Source of the DNA: Anabaena cylindrica PCC 7122
GTDB taxonomy: Bacteria > Cyanobacteriota > Cyanobacteriia > Cyanobacteriales > Nostocaceae
Direction: 5' to 3'
Assembly: GCF_000317695.1 (NCBI RefSeq)
Contig: NC_019771.1
Location: 2,298,001-2,362,000, forward strand
DNA: 64,000 bases
Shown: piece by piece, positions 8,767 to 16,724 of the stretch
How positions within the stretch are numbered: position 1 is the stretch's first letter
How the letters are laid out: every line of letters begins with the position of its first letter
Made by a program: the position numbers and the translations under genes
Notes under the pieces: model-generated
The model's input: the letters and a program-made list of their open reading frames with translations, nothing else
What the model was told of the DNA's origin: nothing
The model's database searches: none

Positions 8767-10398
8767 TTACCAGGTTACACGTCCTTGCCATTTTTCTGAG
8801 GTTTTAGCACTAACGCCGGGTATTTTTTCTATATCTTGTAAAGATGTAAATTTTTGTTTTTGACGGGCAATAATTATCCTTTGGGCTAATTTTTTACCCA
8901 CTCCTGGCAGGGTTTCTAATTCTTCCTGGTTTGCCGTGTTGAGATTGACTGTTGTAGTGCCTAATTTTTCAAGAGATGAAGGAGTTTGAATTTGAGGGCA
9001 ATTTTTTACTTGTGCATCAATTTTGGCTTGAATATTGGGTGGTAAACCAGGTTTCATTTTGGTGTAAAGACGGTCAAATTCGCGTTGATAATGCTCTGCA
9101 ACCGTGGGATTTTCAATTACTACTAAAGTTTCATCATTACCGCTATTAGCAGCCTCTGACCAATTATGTGAACCTGTGATTACGGTTTTTTTATCTATTA
9201 GTGAGAATTTATGATGTAGTAAGTCGCCTTTGGCTAAAATTGGCACTCCAACTGTAGAAATAGAATTTCTCCAAGGACGGTTATCAAGTTCATATTTGCA
9301 GTTATCACTTAAAGATAAACCCATCATATCTAAAGCTTCACTATAGGGACGATAGGCAAATTGGGGTTCAATTAAAGCACGAATTTCTACATTTTCTGCA
9401 TGGCGATTTTCTAATATATTGGCAAGTTTTTGATCAGAAAATACAAATAATGCCATGTCAACAGATTTTGTGGCTGTATCTAATGTTTTAGCAATTAACC
9501 CATTGCTAGTGTTACTCCAAATTTCTCTTGAGGATGTAGGGGAAAAATGTACGGTAATTTTAGTATTAGTTAAAGTGATTTCTTTGGGTAAACGGACAAG
9601 CTTTTTAACTCCAAATTTACTATCTGGTTTTCCTCCTGCGCCATCACCCCACATGATGTTAAACTCTTGGGTAAATAAGGTTGCTAATTCAGGACTATCA
9701 ATTTTTAATAAATTATTATTATTACCTAAACTAGTAAAATTTGTTAAATCCCCAGAAGTATCACTAAAAGTAAAATTAGCTGAAGTAATCACAACAAAGC
9801 GATTATCTACAATTACAAATTTATGATGCATCAAACTGCTGCCTTTAGAACCATCAGCGGTATCATCTATCCAAGGAATTTGGGCATTTTGGATAATTGC
9901 TAAGGCATCACGTTGATTAATTTCTGCTGATGTGATTTGATTATCTTGGTTGATATCAACAAATTTACGAAATTCGTGATATCGTTCTTTTTCCCTTTTA
10001 TCTAGTGTCTGGATTTCATTTGCGGTTAAACTACTCCAAGGACGAGAATAGTTATTTTCTAAAATTATCCTCACTTTCACCCCAGTTTTTTGTTTTTCTG
10101 CTAGTGCTTGGGCAATTTTAGGTAAACGCAATTCTTGTACTGCTACATCTATTGTAGATTTTGCTTGGGATATAACATCTACAATCTGTTTTTCTAAATC
10201 ATCACCTAAGCGGGTTTGTTGTCGATAGGTTTCTCGATATTGGGACGATTGAGAATGGTTGAAGTAAACTTGAATTAAGGGATCTTGGGGTAATGGTGCT
10301 AAAAGCTGATTTGAAGACTGGACTTTTTGACAACCAATGAGGGTAAATAGTAATAAAAAGATATAAGATAAATATCTTTGGTGAGGGAAAATAGACAC
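8767..10398 (-). CDS. Lipoprotein with two phospholipase-D-like domains, EF-hand-like insert and C-terminal helix-hairpin-helix
   Basis: 543 residues. The N terminus is a lipoprotein signal ending LFTLIGC, so the mature protein should be lipid-anchored outside the cytoplasmic membrane. Two HKD-type motifs are visible, MHHKFVIVD near 190 and LHHKFSLID near 394, each followed by an (S/G)xN segment (TSANFT, TGSHNW); together they form one PLD active site. Between the first beta strands and HKD1 is an EF-hand/dockerin-like DINQDNQITSAE (about 148-159). The C terminus (about 485-543) is a ComEA-type HhH pair, NLNTANQEELETLPGVG and IEKIPGVS, which binds DNA. The combination suggests a surface nuclease, perhaps in DNA uptake or degradation; that is inference. 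Confidence 0.85.
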   Translation of the reverse strand: MSIFPHQRYLSYIFLLLFTLIGCQKVQSSNQLLAPLPQDPLIQVYFNHSQSSQYRETYRQQTRLGDDLEKQIVDVISQAKSTIDVAVQELRLPKIAQALAEKQKTGVKVRIILENNYSRPWSSLTANEIQTLDKREKERYHEFRKFVDINQDNQITSAEINQRDALAIIQNAQIPWIDDTADGSKGSSLMHHKFVIVDNRFVVITSANFTFSDTSGDLTNFTSLGNNNNLLKIDSPELATLFTQEFNIMWGDGAGGKPDSKFGVKKLVRLPKEITLTNTKITVHFSPTSSREIWSNTSNGLIAKTLDTATKSVDMALFVFSDQKLANILENRHAENVEIRALIEPQFAYRPYSEALDMMGLSLSDNCKYELDNRPWRNSISTVGVPILAKGDLLHHKFSLIDKKTVITGSHNWSEAANSGNDETLVVIENPTVAEHYQREFDRLYTKMKPGLPPNIQAKIDAQVKNCPQIQTPSSLEKLGTTTVNLNTANQEELETLPGVGKKLAQRIIIARQKQKFTSLQDIEKIPGVSAKTSEKWQGRVTW

Positions 10399-10658
10399 GG
10401 TAATCTGCTAAAAGTAGATTTAGGGTTAATGTATTTATTATTCCCCAAAAGGTGTATGTCGAAGGTAAGACTTCAGAAGTCGGGATTGATGTCTGGTTTT
10501 GAATAGAGATTTTGTAACTGATTGATCTACAATCTGCTGTGTGTAGAAACATGAATGCACCAAAAAAGCCAAAAATTCCCTATATACATAAAAATACTCA
10601 CACTTGACGATTTCGGCAATATTTTACCAGTGTGTTATCTTACTCAACTATTGATTTT

Positions 10659-11843
10659 ATGCAAGTATATTTAGATTACAGTGCTACTACCCCTACTCGT
10701 CCAGAAGCGATCGCTAAAATGCAAGCAGTCTTAACTCAAGAATGGGGTAATCCTTCTAGTTTACACGAATGGGGCAACCGTGCAGCTTTGGTTGTGGAAA
10801 CCGCAAGAATGCAAGTTGCAGGTTTAATTAACGCTGTCCCCGAATCAATTATTTTCACTTCTGGGGGAACAGAAGCAGACAACTTAGCAATTATGGGTAT
10901 TGTGCGGAATTATGCGGTTCCCCAACATATAATTATTTCTAGCGTGGAACATTCGGCTGTTGCGGAAACGGTGCAAATGTTAAAAATGTGGGGTTGGAAA
11001 GTTACCCACTTGGGGGTAGATAGCACAGGAAGAGTTAACCCCGAAGATTTAAAAGCAGCTTTGCGACGAAACACCGTTTTGGTATCTGTGATTTATGGAC
11101 AAAGCGAAGTGGGAACTGTTCAACCTATTGAGGAATTGGGGAAAATTGCCAAAACACATGGTGCTTTGTTCCATACAGACGCGGTGCAAGTTGCAGGACG
11201 TTTACCTTTAGATGTGGAAACTTTACCTGTTGATTTATTGAGTTTATCTAGTCATAAATTATATGGCCCTTTGGGTGCAGGTGCTTTATATGTGCGTCCA
11301 GGTGTGAATATCAGACCTGTGGTGGGTGGTGGTGGCCAGGAAAACGGACTGCGTTCAGGGACACAAGCAACACCAGCTATTGCAGGGTTTGGAGTGGCTG
11401 CGGAATTAGCGGCAAAAGAGTTAGAGACAGAAAGGGTAAGATTGATAGAATTGCGCGATCGCTTGTTCACTAATTTAGCAGATGTTCCCGGTTTAATTCC
11501 CACAGGTGACAAAATTAACCGTTTACCCCATCATGTCAGTTTTTCTCTAGAATATGCAGACGGTGAAAAACTCAGCGGTAAAACATTGGTACGTCAGTTA
11601 AATTTAGCAGGAATTGGGATTAGTGCAGGTTCTGCTTGTCATAGTGGAAAATTAAGTCCCAGTCCGATTTTATTAGCAATGGGTTATTCTCAAACAGCAG
11701 CTTTGGGAGGAATTAGATTAACTTTAGGAAAACAGACAACAGCAGCAGATATTGATTGGACTGCGATGGTTTTGAAACAGGTTTTACAAAGACTAATACA
11801 GGATTTATACCCATCTAAATCCCTGTTTTCTAGAAGAGAATGA
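10659..11843 (+). CDS. Cysteine desulfurase (NifS/IscS family)
   Basis: 394 residues from the ATG at 10659, chosen over the GTG at 10632 because family members begin just before VYLDYSATTP. PLP-binding features include SGGTEADNLAI, EHSA, the FHTDAVQ aspartate and the Schiff-base lysine SSHK at about 200. The catalytic cysteine is in SAGSACHSG at about 327. It transfers cysteine sulfur to scaffold proteins for Fe-S clusters and other thio-cofactors. No isc, suf or nif partners are adjacent, so it is an isolated general-purpose copy. The paralogue cannot be decided from the sequence alone. Confidence 0.92.
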   Translation: MQVYLDYSATTPTRPEAIAKMQAVLTQEWGNPSSLHEWGNRAALVVETARMQVAGLINAVPESIIFTSGGTEADNLAIMGIVRNYAVPQHIIISSVEHSAVAETVQMLKMWGWKVTHLGVDSTGRVNPEDLKAALRRNTVLVSVIYGQSEVGTVQPIEELGKIAKTHGALFHTDAVQVAGRLPLDVETLPVDLLSLSSHKLYGPLGAGALYVRPGVNIRPVVGGGGQENGLRSGTQATPAIAGFGVAAELAAKELETERVRLIELRDRLFTNLADVPGLIPTGDKINRLPHHVSFSLEYADGEKLSGKTLVRQLNLAGIGISAGSACHSGKLSPSPILLAMGYSQTAALGGIRLTLGKQTTAADIDWTAMVLKQVLQRLIQDLYPSKSLFSRRE

Positions 11844-11873
11844 ACAATTAGCTTAAAAGATATATTCAAAAAT

Positions 11874-11908
11874 GCTAATGGTGCATTAGCGACAGCATAA
11901 CGCACCAT
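11874..11908. terminator. Stem-loop between convergent genes
   Basis: GCTAATG (11874-11880) pairs with CATTAGC (11884-11890); alternatively ATGGTGC (11878-11884) pairs with GCACCAT (11902-11908). It sits in the 78-bp gap between a plus-strand and a minus-strand gene and is suited to bidirectional termination. Similar GCATTAGCG...CGCACCAT units are common cyanobacterial repeats. Confidence 0.5.
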
Positions 11909-11921
11909 ACAAATTTCAATT

Positions 11922-12161
11922 TTACATTTTTCCTTGTGTCATCACTTGTTGTAGATGATGACGAATTTCTTTTGCTTCTTCAATTTCTGACTGACGCAAT
12001 TTTTGAAACAGTTCTACACAAGGCTGAGAATTAGCTTCTTGTGCATCTTGGATATAACGTTCGTAAGCTTGTACCGCTTCAGCCTTATTGTGAAGTACGG
12101 TAATAAAATCGTACTCTAAATTACTAATTGGTAGTTGAGATTGCCCGTTACCAGTAGTCAT
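11922..12161 (-). CDS. Small helical protein of unknown function
   Basis: 79 residues, predominantly helical with many Glu/Gln (for example LHNKAEAVQAYERYIQDAQE and QSEIEEAKEIRHHLQQVM). The spacing of E, Y and H residues recalls a fragment of a ferritin-like four-helix protein, but I cannot demonstrate metal ligands. Start ATG at 12159-12161; a plausible real gene because of its regular amphipathic helices and normal codon use. No function assigned. Confidence 0.55.
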   Translation of the reverse strand: MTTGNGQSQLPISNLEYDFITVLHNKAEAVQAYERYIQDAQEANSQPCVELFQKLRQSEIEEAKEIRHHLQQVMTQGKM

Positions 12162-12341
12162 AGATTTACCCTTTTTAAACTTTATGATTAATTTATACCC
12201 ACTTTAAAGGAGTCATTCATCTACCCAAAAGCTGAGGGAAAAGTATCAAGGCTGCTAGTGCAGCCTCAAGCATTTATAATTCCCACTTGCTACTTTTATG
12301 GCTTGGTTTATCTAGCCAAAGAATGATGTCTGTCGGCTTAT

Positions 12342-12902
12342 TTATGCAGAAGGTTGATTGCCGTCACAGGTTCGTGAATATGAAAATTCTAGTTCATTTT
12401 CTTGTTCTCTCCGTCCTTGATGCACAATCGGACAAAATTTTGTGTTAGCACTCATGCAATCCATGTGTGGTGTTTTCGCACACACTAATAATAGTCCACC
12501 CAAAATCAACAATAAGCCACAAATTGCTGCTGTCTGTATTCCAGAAATTTCTAGCGCACCGTGAACAACTACTTCTCGGAGAACAGAAACAATTGTTACT
12601 TCGACTGCTACACCAACAGCAATACTATGCTCTTGTAAGTAAACCATGAGTAGTCGAAATAACTCAACTAAAATCAACACAAATAACATTTTAGCGGTTA
12701 CTTGTTTGTAGTCTAGTGACTGGCCTAGAGAAATAAATATTCCCCACAATTGCACTAACATGACTGCAAACAAGGATAAACAAAGGAAAATGACAATTAA
12801 GTCTTGGAAGGCCTCCATGTTACGAACAATTGCATGACGATCTAACCAGCGGTCAAAAAATAAAAATCGACTCTTGAAGCGTTTCTGCGTATACATTTTC
12901 AT
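12342..12902 (-). CDS. PsiE-family (phosphate-starvation-inducible) membrane protein
   Basis: 186 residues with four hydrophobic segments, at about 32-55, 68-85, 96-112 and 122-141. ILVELFRLLMVYLQEHSIAVGVAVE is the PsiE family core. The C-terminal tail contains several Cys and His residues and is probably cytoplasmic. PsiE proteins are induced by phosphate limitation in enterobacteria, but the biochemical role is unknown. No Pho box was identified upstream. Confidence 0.75.
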   Translation of the reverse strand: MKMYTQKRFKSRFLFFDRWLDRHAIVRNMEAFQDLIVIFLCLSLFAVMLVQLWGIFISLGQSLDYKQVTAKMLFVLILVELFRLLMVYLQEHSIAVGVAVEVTIVSVLREVVVHGALEISGIQTAAICGLLLILGGLLLVCAKTPHMDCMSANTKFCPIVHQGRREQENELEFSYSRTCDGNQPSA

Positions 12903-12977
12903 TCCTATTGGGATTCAGACCACACCAGCCAGTTAACCCAATTATCTTATTTTTACGTAAAATTAATGGTTTACGCC

Positions 12978-13976
12978 TCAGCGTGGTTTGTTATTTAAGT
13001 TTTGTGTCTGGATTAACAATTTTTCGGCATTTATTGCCCATTGGGAATTATTCTGAGTTTTATATAAATCTCTGGCATATTGGAATACTTTTACAGCTTC
13101 TGAATATTGCTTTAATTGTATAAAAACTAATCCTGCACCATAATAAGCATCAGCATAATTGGCGTTAACTTCTGCTGATTTTCTAAAAGCAGCTAATGCT
13201 TCGTTAAATTTGCCCTGATTAAACCAAATTGAGCCAAGATTGTAATGAGCCTCTGCATATCGGGGATTTATGGCTATTGCTTTGCTAAAGGCTTCCTTTG
13301 CTAATTGAACTTTACCTTGTTGCAAATAAGACATCCCTAAATGATAGGCTGGTTCTGGGGAATTTTGACTATATGTCATAGCTTTTTTAAAAGATGCGAT
13401 CGCACTCTCCCAGTCTTTTTGCAATTCTTTCACCAATCCCAAGTTATAATGGGCAAAGCCCAGTTGCGGGTCTATCTGTAGCGATCTTTGTAAATAATCA
13501 GCCGCTAACTGTAAATTATTCCCTTCTAACAACGCACCTCCTAAATTAGCAAAAGCCGGAGCAAATTGAGGATCTGCTTGAGTCGCTTGATAAAATGCAT
13601 CTGCTGCTGGTTGCAGTTGTCCCGCTTGTCGCAGCGCTAAACCCAAATTATAATGCGCTGGTGCTAACGTCGAATCTGATTGAATTGCTTGACGAAAAGC
13701 GGTAATCGCATCTTGCATATTTCCCCCTTGAATCGCCTGTAAGCCTTGATTTAACCAATCTAACGCCGCTTGACGAGTAGTTTGAGCTAAAAAAGACCTA
13801 ACCCCCCAAGCAGGGAAATCCGGGTTAAAGCCTCTATTCTTGTAGGAGAGAGGTTTTATATTCAATTGAGTTGAGTTGACAGAGGGAGAAGTTGAAATAA
13901 CTGGACTAATATTTACATTTAGTACCAGCAAAGTGACAATTCCAATGAAAGGATATTGTTTTAATGGTAATGTCAT
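12978..13976 (-). CDS. Secreted or anchored tetratricopeptide-repeat protein
   Basis: 332 residues from ATG 13976. I reject the longer frame starting at 14075 because its extra 33 codons cross STRR-like GGGAGTC repeats, while MTLPLKQYPFIGIVTLLVLNV gives a proper hydrophobic N-terminal segment. From about residue 75 there are at least seven 34-residue TPR units with the AxxxLG/AxxxxPxxAxAHYNLG pattern, ending in a partially degenerate repeat. TPR arrays bind protein partners; the target is unknown. Confidence 0.8.
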   Translation of the reverse strand: MTLPLKQYPFIGIVTLLVLNVNISPVISTSPSVNSTQLNIKPLSYKNRGFNPDFPAWGVRSFLAQTTRQAALDWLNQGLQAIQGGNMQDAITAFRQAIQSDSTLAPAHYNLGLALRQAGQLQPAADAFYQATQADPQFAPAFANLGGALLEGNNLQLAADYLQRSLQIDPQLGFAHYNLGLVKELQKDWESAIASFKKAMTYSQNSPEPAYHLGMSYLQQGKVQLAKEAFSKAIAINPRYAEAHYNLGSIWFNQGKFNEALAAFRKSAEVNANYADAYYGAGLVFIQLKQYSEAVKVFQYARDLYKTQNNSQWAINAEKLLIQTQNLNNKPR

Positions 13977-14120
13977 AAATTTACTAGTAGGAAGTTGGGA
14001 GTCGGGAGTCAGACGGAACCAAGAAGGAAGAAGAAAAATTCTCCCCCTGACTGTTAAGAGTTCCTCCCGTATCAAACATTTTGTATCCTAAATCCTTACA
14101 TTTACTAGATAAAAAATATT

Positions 14121-14370
14121 GTGACTACTTCCAATGAGTTTACCTCTAAGGTGTTGCAATTGCTAAGTGGTAGACGGGGAAAGACTTTGAGCTATGAAGG
14201 TAGACATGATTGTCCGGGTTGGGATAATGTGGCTGCATATTTACCCCAAGCGGAAATGCAGAATTTTATTGTAGAATTGCGATCGCTCACTTTAGGCGTT
14301 GGTTCTTTCCATTAGAAGATCATCTCCAAGAAGTCCCAGAAAAACTGGCTCAACGCATTCTCACTAATGG
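14121..14370 (+). pseudogene. Small frameshifted gene remnant
   Basis: A GTG at 14121 opens 64 codons (MTTSNEFTSKVLQLL..., containing GRHDCPGWDN) that stop at 14313-14315. The sense-looking text continues in another frame from about 14288 (HFRRWFFPLEDHLQEVPEK) without a plausible start of its own. The switch occurs at a HIP1 octamer (GCGATCGC, 14279-14286). I read this as one gene broken by a small indel. The family is not recognised. Confidence 0.4.
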
Positions 14371-14399
14371 TAATAATAGCGGAAATAGTTCAACCTCGT

Positions 14400-14451
14400 T
14401 CCCAGTCTCTGACTGGGAATGCTATCAGGAAGGTTCTACCTTCCGTTTTTT
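14400..14451 (+). terminator. Two stem-loops, the second followed by a T-run
   Basis: TCCCAGTC/GACTGGGA (14400-14418, loop TCT) is followed by GGAAGGT (14428-14434) pairing with ACCTTCC (14438-14444), then GTTTTTTAT. The second has terminator form for plus-strand transcription from the remnant at 14121. A CACGCAAAGGCG-type dispersed repeat follows at about 14455-14480. The rest of 14452-14793 is AT-rich with no convincing gene. Confidence 0.5.
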
Positions 14452-14835
14452 ATCTCACGCAAAGGCGCAAAGACGCAAAGAAAGATCAATGTTGTTTTGG
14501 TAAATAATCTTGATTTAAACTTTCATCTTTATTTGCCGCGTATCGGAAAATAAATTAATAAAATAGTATCCCCTATGTTATCTCCATCACCCAAACATAC
14601 AAGTAGTTGATCGTACATTATTATATTACTATTTATTTTTTTATACAATACACTATTATAGACATAAAACTCAGTCTTGAATTCCCATCTATAATTTAAC
14701 GAACCCGTTTTCCAGTTGACCAATACAAAAATAACCCGAATTTAAATTAATCACCTATTCATGACCAAACCTTAAACCCAAGATTATACTTGTATGTTAA
14801 GTATATACAACATCTTAACAACACAGGATAATCTT

Positions 14836-15732
14836 ATGGGCTTTATATTCTCCCTCCTCACCAGTCTCATAGCAAGTCTCATATATCTCCAAAGCAGCAA
14901 AATCACCAGCACCAAGACTCAGATTGCAGTCCGTGGAATTACCATATTGATTGGTAGTATTGCCTTACTAGCTTCAATTTCTAGACTTTTGGTGATTGTT
15001 CCACCGGGTAATGTCGGTATTGTCAACTTCTTTGGTAAAGTTTCTGATAACACCCTTGATTCCGGTGTCCACTTAGTTAACCCCTTTGCCAAAGTCCTGA
15101 ATTTTTCCACTCGCCTTAAAGATATCAAGGAAAACATAGACACAACATCTCAAGAAGGTTTGAGTTTAAATCTTGATGTTAGTCTTCAATACAGACTTGA
15201 CCCCCAGAAAGCAGCGCTAGTATATAAAACAATTGGAATTGACGAAAAAGAATTAATAATTTCCAGATTTCGTTCTACCGTCCGTGCTATTACAGCAAAC
15301 TATCCAGCTAGTGCAATTTACTCAACACAACGCCAAGAAATAGTTCAAAAAATTGACCAAAAACTTACCCCCCAGATAACATCTTTAGGTTTTATTGTTG
15401 ACCAAGCACTTTTGAGAAATATCAAAATGCCGGATACTTTGCAAACAGCAATTCAAGAAAAACTCAAAGCAGAACAAGAAAATGAGCAAATGAAATTTGT
15501 CTTAGAAAAAGAGCGTCAAGAAGCTGAAAGGAAGCGAATTGAAGCCAAAGGTGTAGCTGATTCTCAAAAAATTATTTCTGGTGGACTTACTAATCAAGTG
15601 TTGCAATTACGCGCAATTGAAGCCACAGAAAAACTTGCTCAGTCTAATAATTCTAAAATTGTAGTTCTTGGTTCGGAAAAAGGAGGAATGCCTATTTTAA
15701 TCCAGCCAGATTCAGGAACAACAAAACCGTAA
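14836..15732 (+). CDS. SPFH/prohibitin-family membrane protein
   Basis: 298 residues from ATG 14836, preferred because AGGA lies 7 bases upstream; ATG 14794 would add 14 residues. Two hydrophobic stretches near the N terminus are followed by the band-7/SPFH domain (IVPPGNVGIVNFFGKV, DSGVHLVNPF, SLNLDVSLQYRL). A long charged helix/coiled coil rich in E, K and R then runs EKLKAEQENEQMKFVLEKER. Prohibitin-like proteins form large membrane ring complexes that influence membrane protease activity and organisation. Localisation to plasma or thylakoid membrane cannot be told. Confidence 0.88.
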   Translation: MGFIFSLLTSLIASLIYLQSSKITSTKTQIAVRGITILIGSIALLASISRLLVIVPPGNVGIVNFFGKVSDNTLDSGVHLVNPFAKVLNFSTRLKDIKENIDTTSQEGLSLNLDVSLQYRLDPQKAALVYKTIGIDEKELIISRFRSTVRAITANYPASAIYSTQRQEIVQKIDQKLTPQITSLGFIVDQALLRNIKMPDTLQTAIQEKLKAEQENEQMKFVLEKERQEAERKRIEAKGVADSQKIISGGLTNQVLQLRAIEATEKLAQSNNSKIVVLGSEKGGMPILIQPDSGTTKP

Positions 15733-15777
15733 AATCTTTTTAGATTTTTGCGTTTAGAGTGCAAAACCTAATGAATA

Positions 15778-15969
15778 TTAATCGTCATTACCGAAAGTCA
15801 CGCAAGGACTGTCAATTTCTACAGATGGAGTAAAGGAATTACAGAAAACCACAGCAACACAATTAATCTCAAATTCATCAGGGTGAGTACATTCCATCTG
15901 CATAAAAAAAGCACAGTCTTTACAAATACTCTGACATGACATTCGTTGTGAATGAATGGAGTCTGACAT
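15778..15969 (-). CDS. Small cysteine-rich protein of unknown function
   Basis: 63 residues from ATG 15969; AGGA lies about 10 bases upstream. Six cysteines include CQSICKDCAFF and then EINCVAVVFCNSF, a spacing that could bind zinc or an Fe-S cluster. The C terminus is acidic. I do not recognise the family. The upstream leader contains a stable stem-loop (15998-16025). Confidence 0.55.
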   Translation of the reverse strand: MSDSIHSQRMSCQSICKDCAFFMQMECTHPDEFEINCVAVVFCNSFTPSVEIDSPCVTFGNDD

Positions 15970-15997
15970 CAATTAAAATCCTGAAGAAAAGATAAAA

Positions 15998-16025
15998 CCC
16001 ACTACTTTGTGTGTTCTGTAGTGGG
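15998..16025 (-). terminator. Stem-loop with U-rich tail in the leader of the cysteine-rich gene
   Basis: CCCACTAC (15998-16005) pairs with GTAGTGGG (16018-16025) around a 12-base loop. Read on the minus strand it is followed by GTTTTATCTTTTC, as in an intrinsic terminator, only about 30 bases before the ATG at 15969. It is either the end of an upstream minus-strand transcript or an attenuator. Confidence 0.45.
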
Positions 16026-16724
16026 TGATAGCAGTAACAAACAATGTCTTTCCTATCATCTGTTATTTATGTAACCAATTCAATTGATTAATGTAATAAT
16101 TGCATTATTATCTTGCATTTATAGTAAGTCAACTACAAATCAAAATTTTCAGATGACTGAACAAAATACACAAACTTGGTATATAGCGTTTCCTCATCAC
16201 ATGAGCTACATCATAGCCCCCTCATCGCTTGCCTACGGTGTACACACAAGTACTATCTGCGAGGGTTTTAGGCGTTATAGACACCTTGAATTGTCATTAC
16301 GAGCGGAGCGAAGTAATCACATCATCCCGTGGTTTTTGCGATTGCTTCGTCGTTCCTCCTCTCTACGAGACGCTAACGAGATCGCAATAACAGGCATCCA
16401 GAGCGATCGCACCACCTCAAGCTAGATGACAAAACCAAGTACTAGTATAAATTTTAAGACTTGTGTGTACACCGTAGCATCGCTTGCGGAGAGGGGGTTG
16501 GGGGTGGGGTTTTTGTACCTCACCGATAACCGCTATACTGTCAAGCACAAATCTGAAAAATGAAAAATAATCTCCGGTCAGCAATTTGAGGAAAATAACC
16601 TAGAAATTATCAAAAATTGGGGGAGTTTTAGTTCAGAAGGGTAAGCTCTGGTTAGGGGTGTAAAATTAATTAGGGTTGGAAAATGCCAACCCGTTTAATT
16701 TATATCTGAATTTAGATTTTGGAT
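16026..16724. repeat. Repeat-rich intergenic region
   Basis: About 700 bp without a credible gene. It contains the second copy of the 42-bp repeat (16207-16248) and a cyanobacterial dispersed unit at about 16294-16400 (CATTACGAGCGGAGCGAAGTAAT through CTACGAGACGCTAACGAGATCGC). A partial inverse relative of the 42-bp unit lies around 16463-16490, followed by a GT-rich tract. An open frame across it is repeat-encoded and is rejected. Confidence 0.65.

Noticed and set aside
12908..13123. 71-codon plus-strand frame at the end of the TPR gene
   Set aside because: Lies mostly opposite the TPR coding region; its hydrophobic look results from antisense AT-rich codons.
13977..14075. Upstream extension of the TPR protein
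   Set aside because: It passes through STRR-like DNA; the internal ATG at 13976 starts a hydrophobic export-type segment.
14529..14723. 64-codon minus-strand frame
   Set aside because: AT-rich gap with low-complexity peptide, no ribosome site or family resemblance.
16084..16425. 113-codon open frame on the plus strand
   Set aside because: It runs through the 42-bp repeat and a common dispersed palindrome; its peptide (for example LRAERSNHIIPWFLRLLRR) is what such repeats always encode. No ribosome site or conserved domain.
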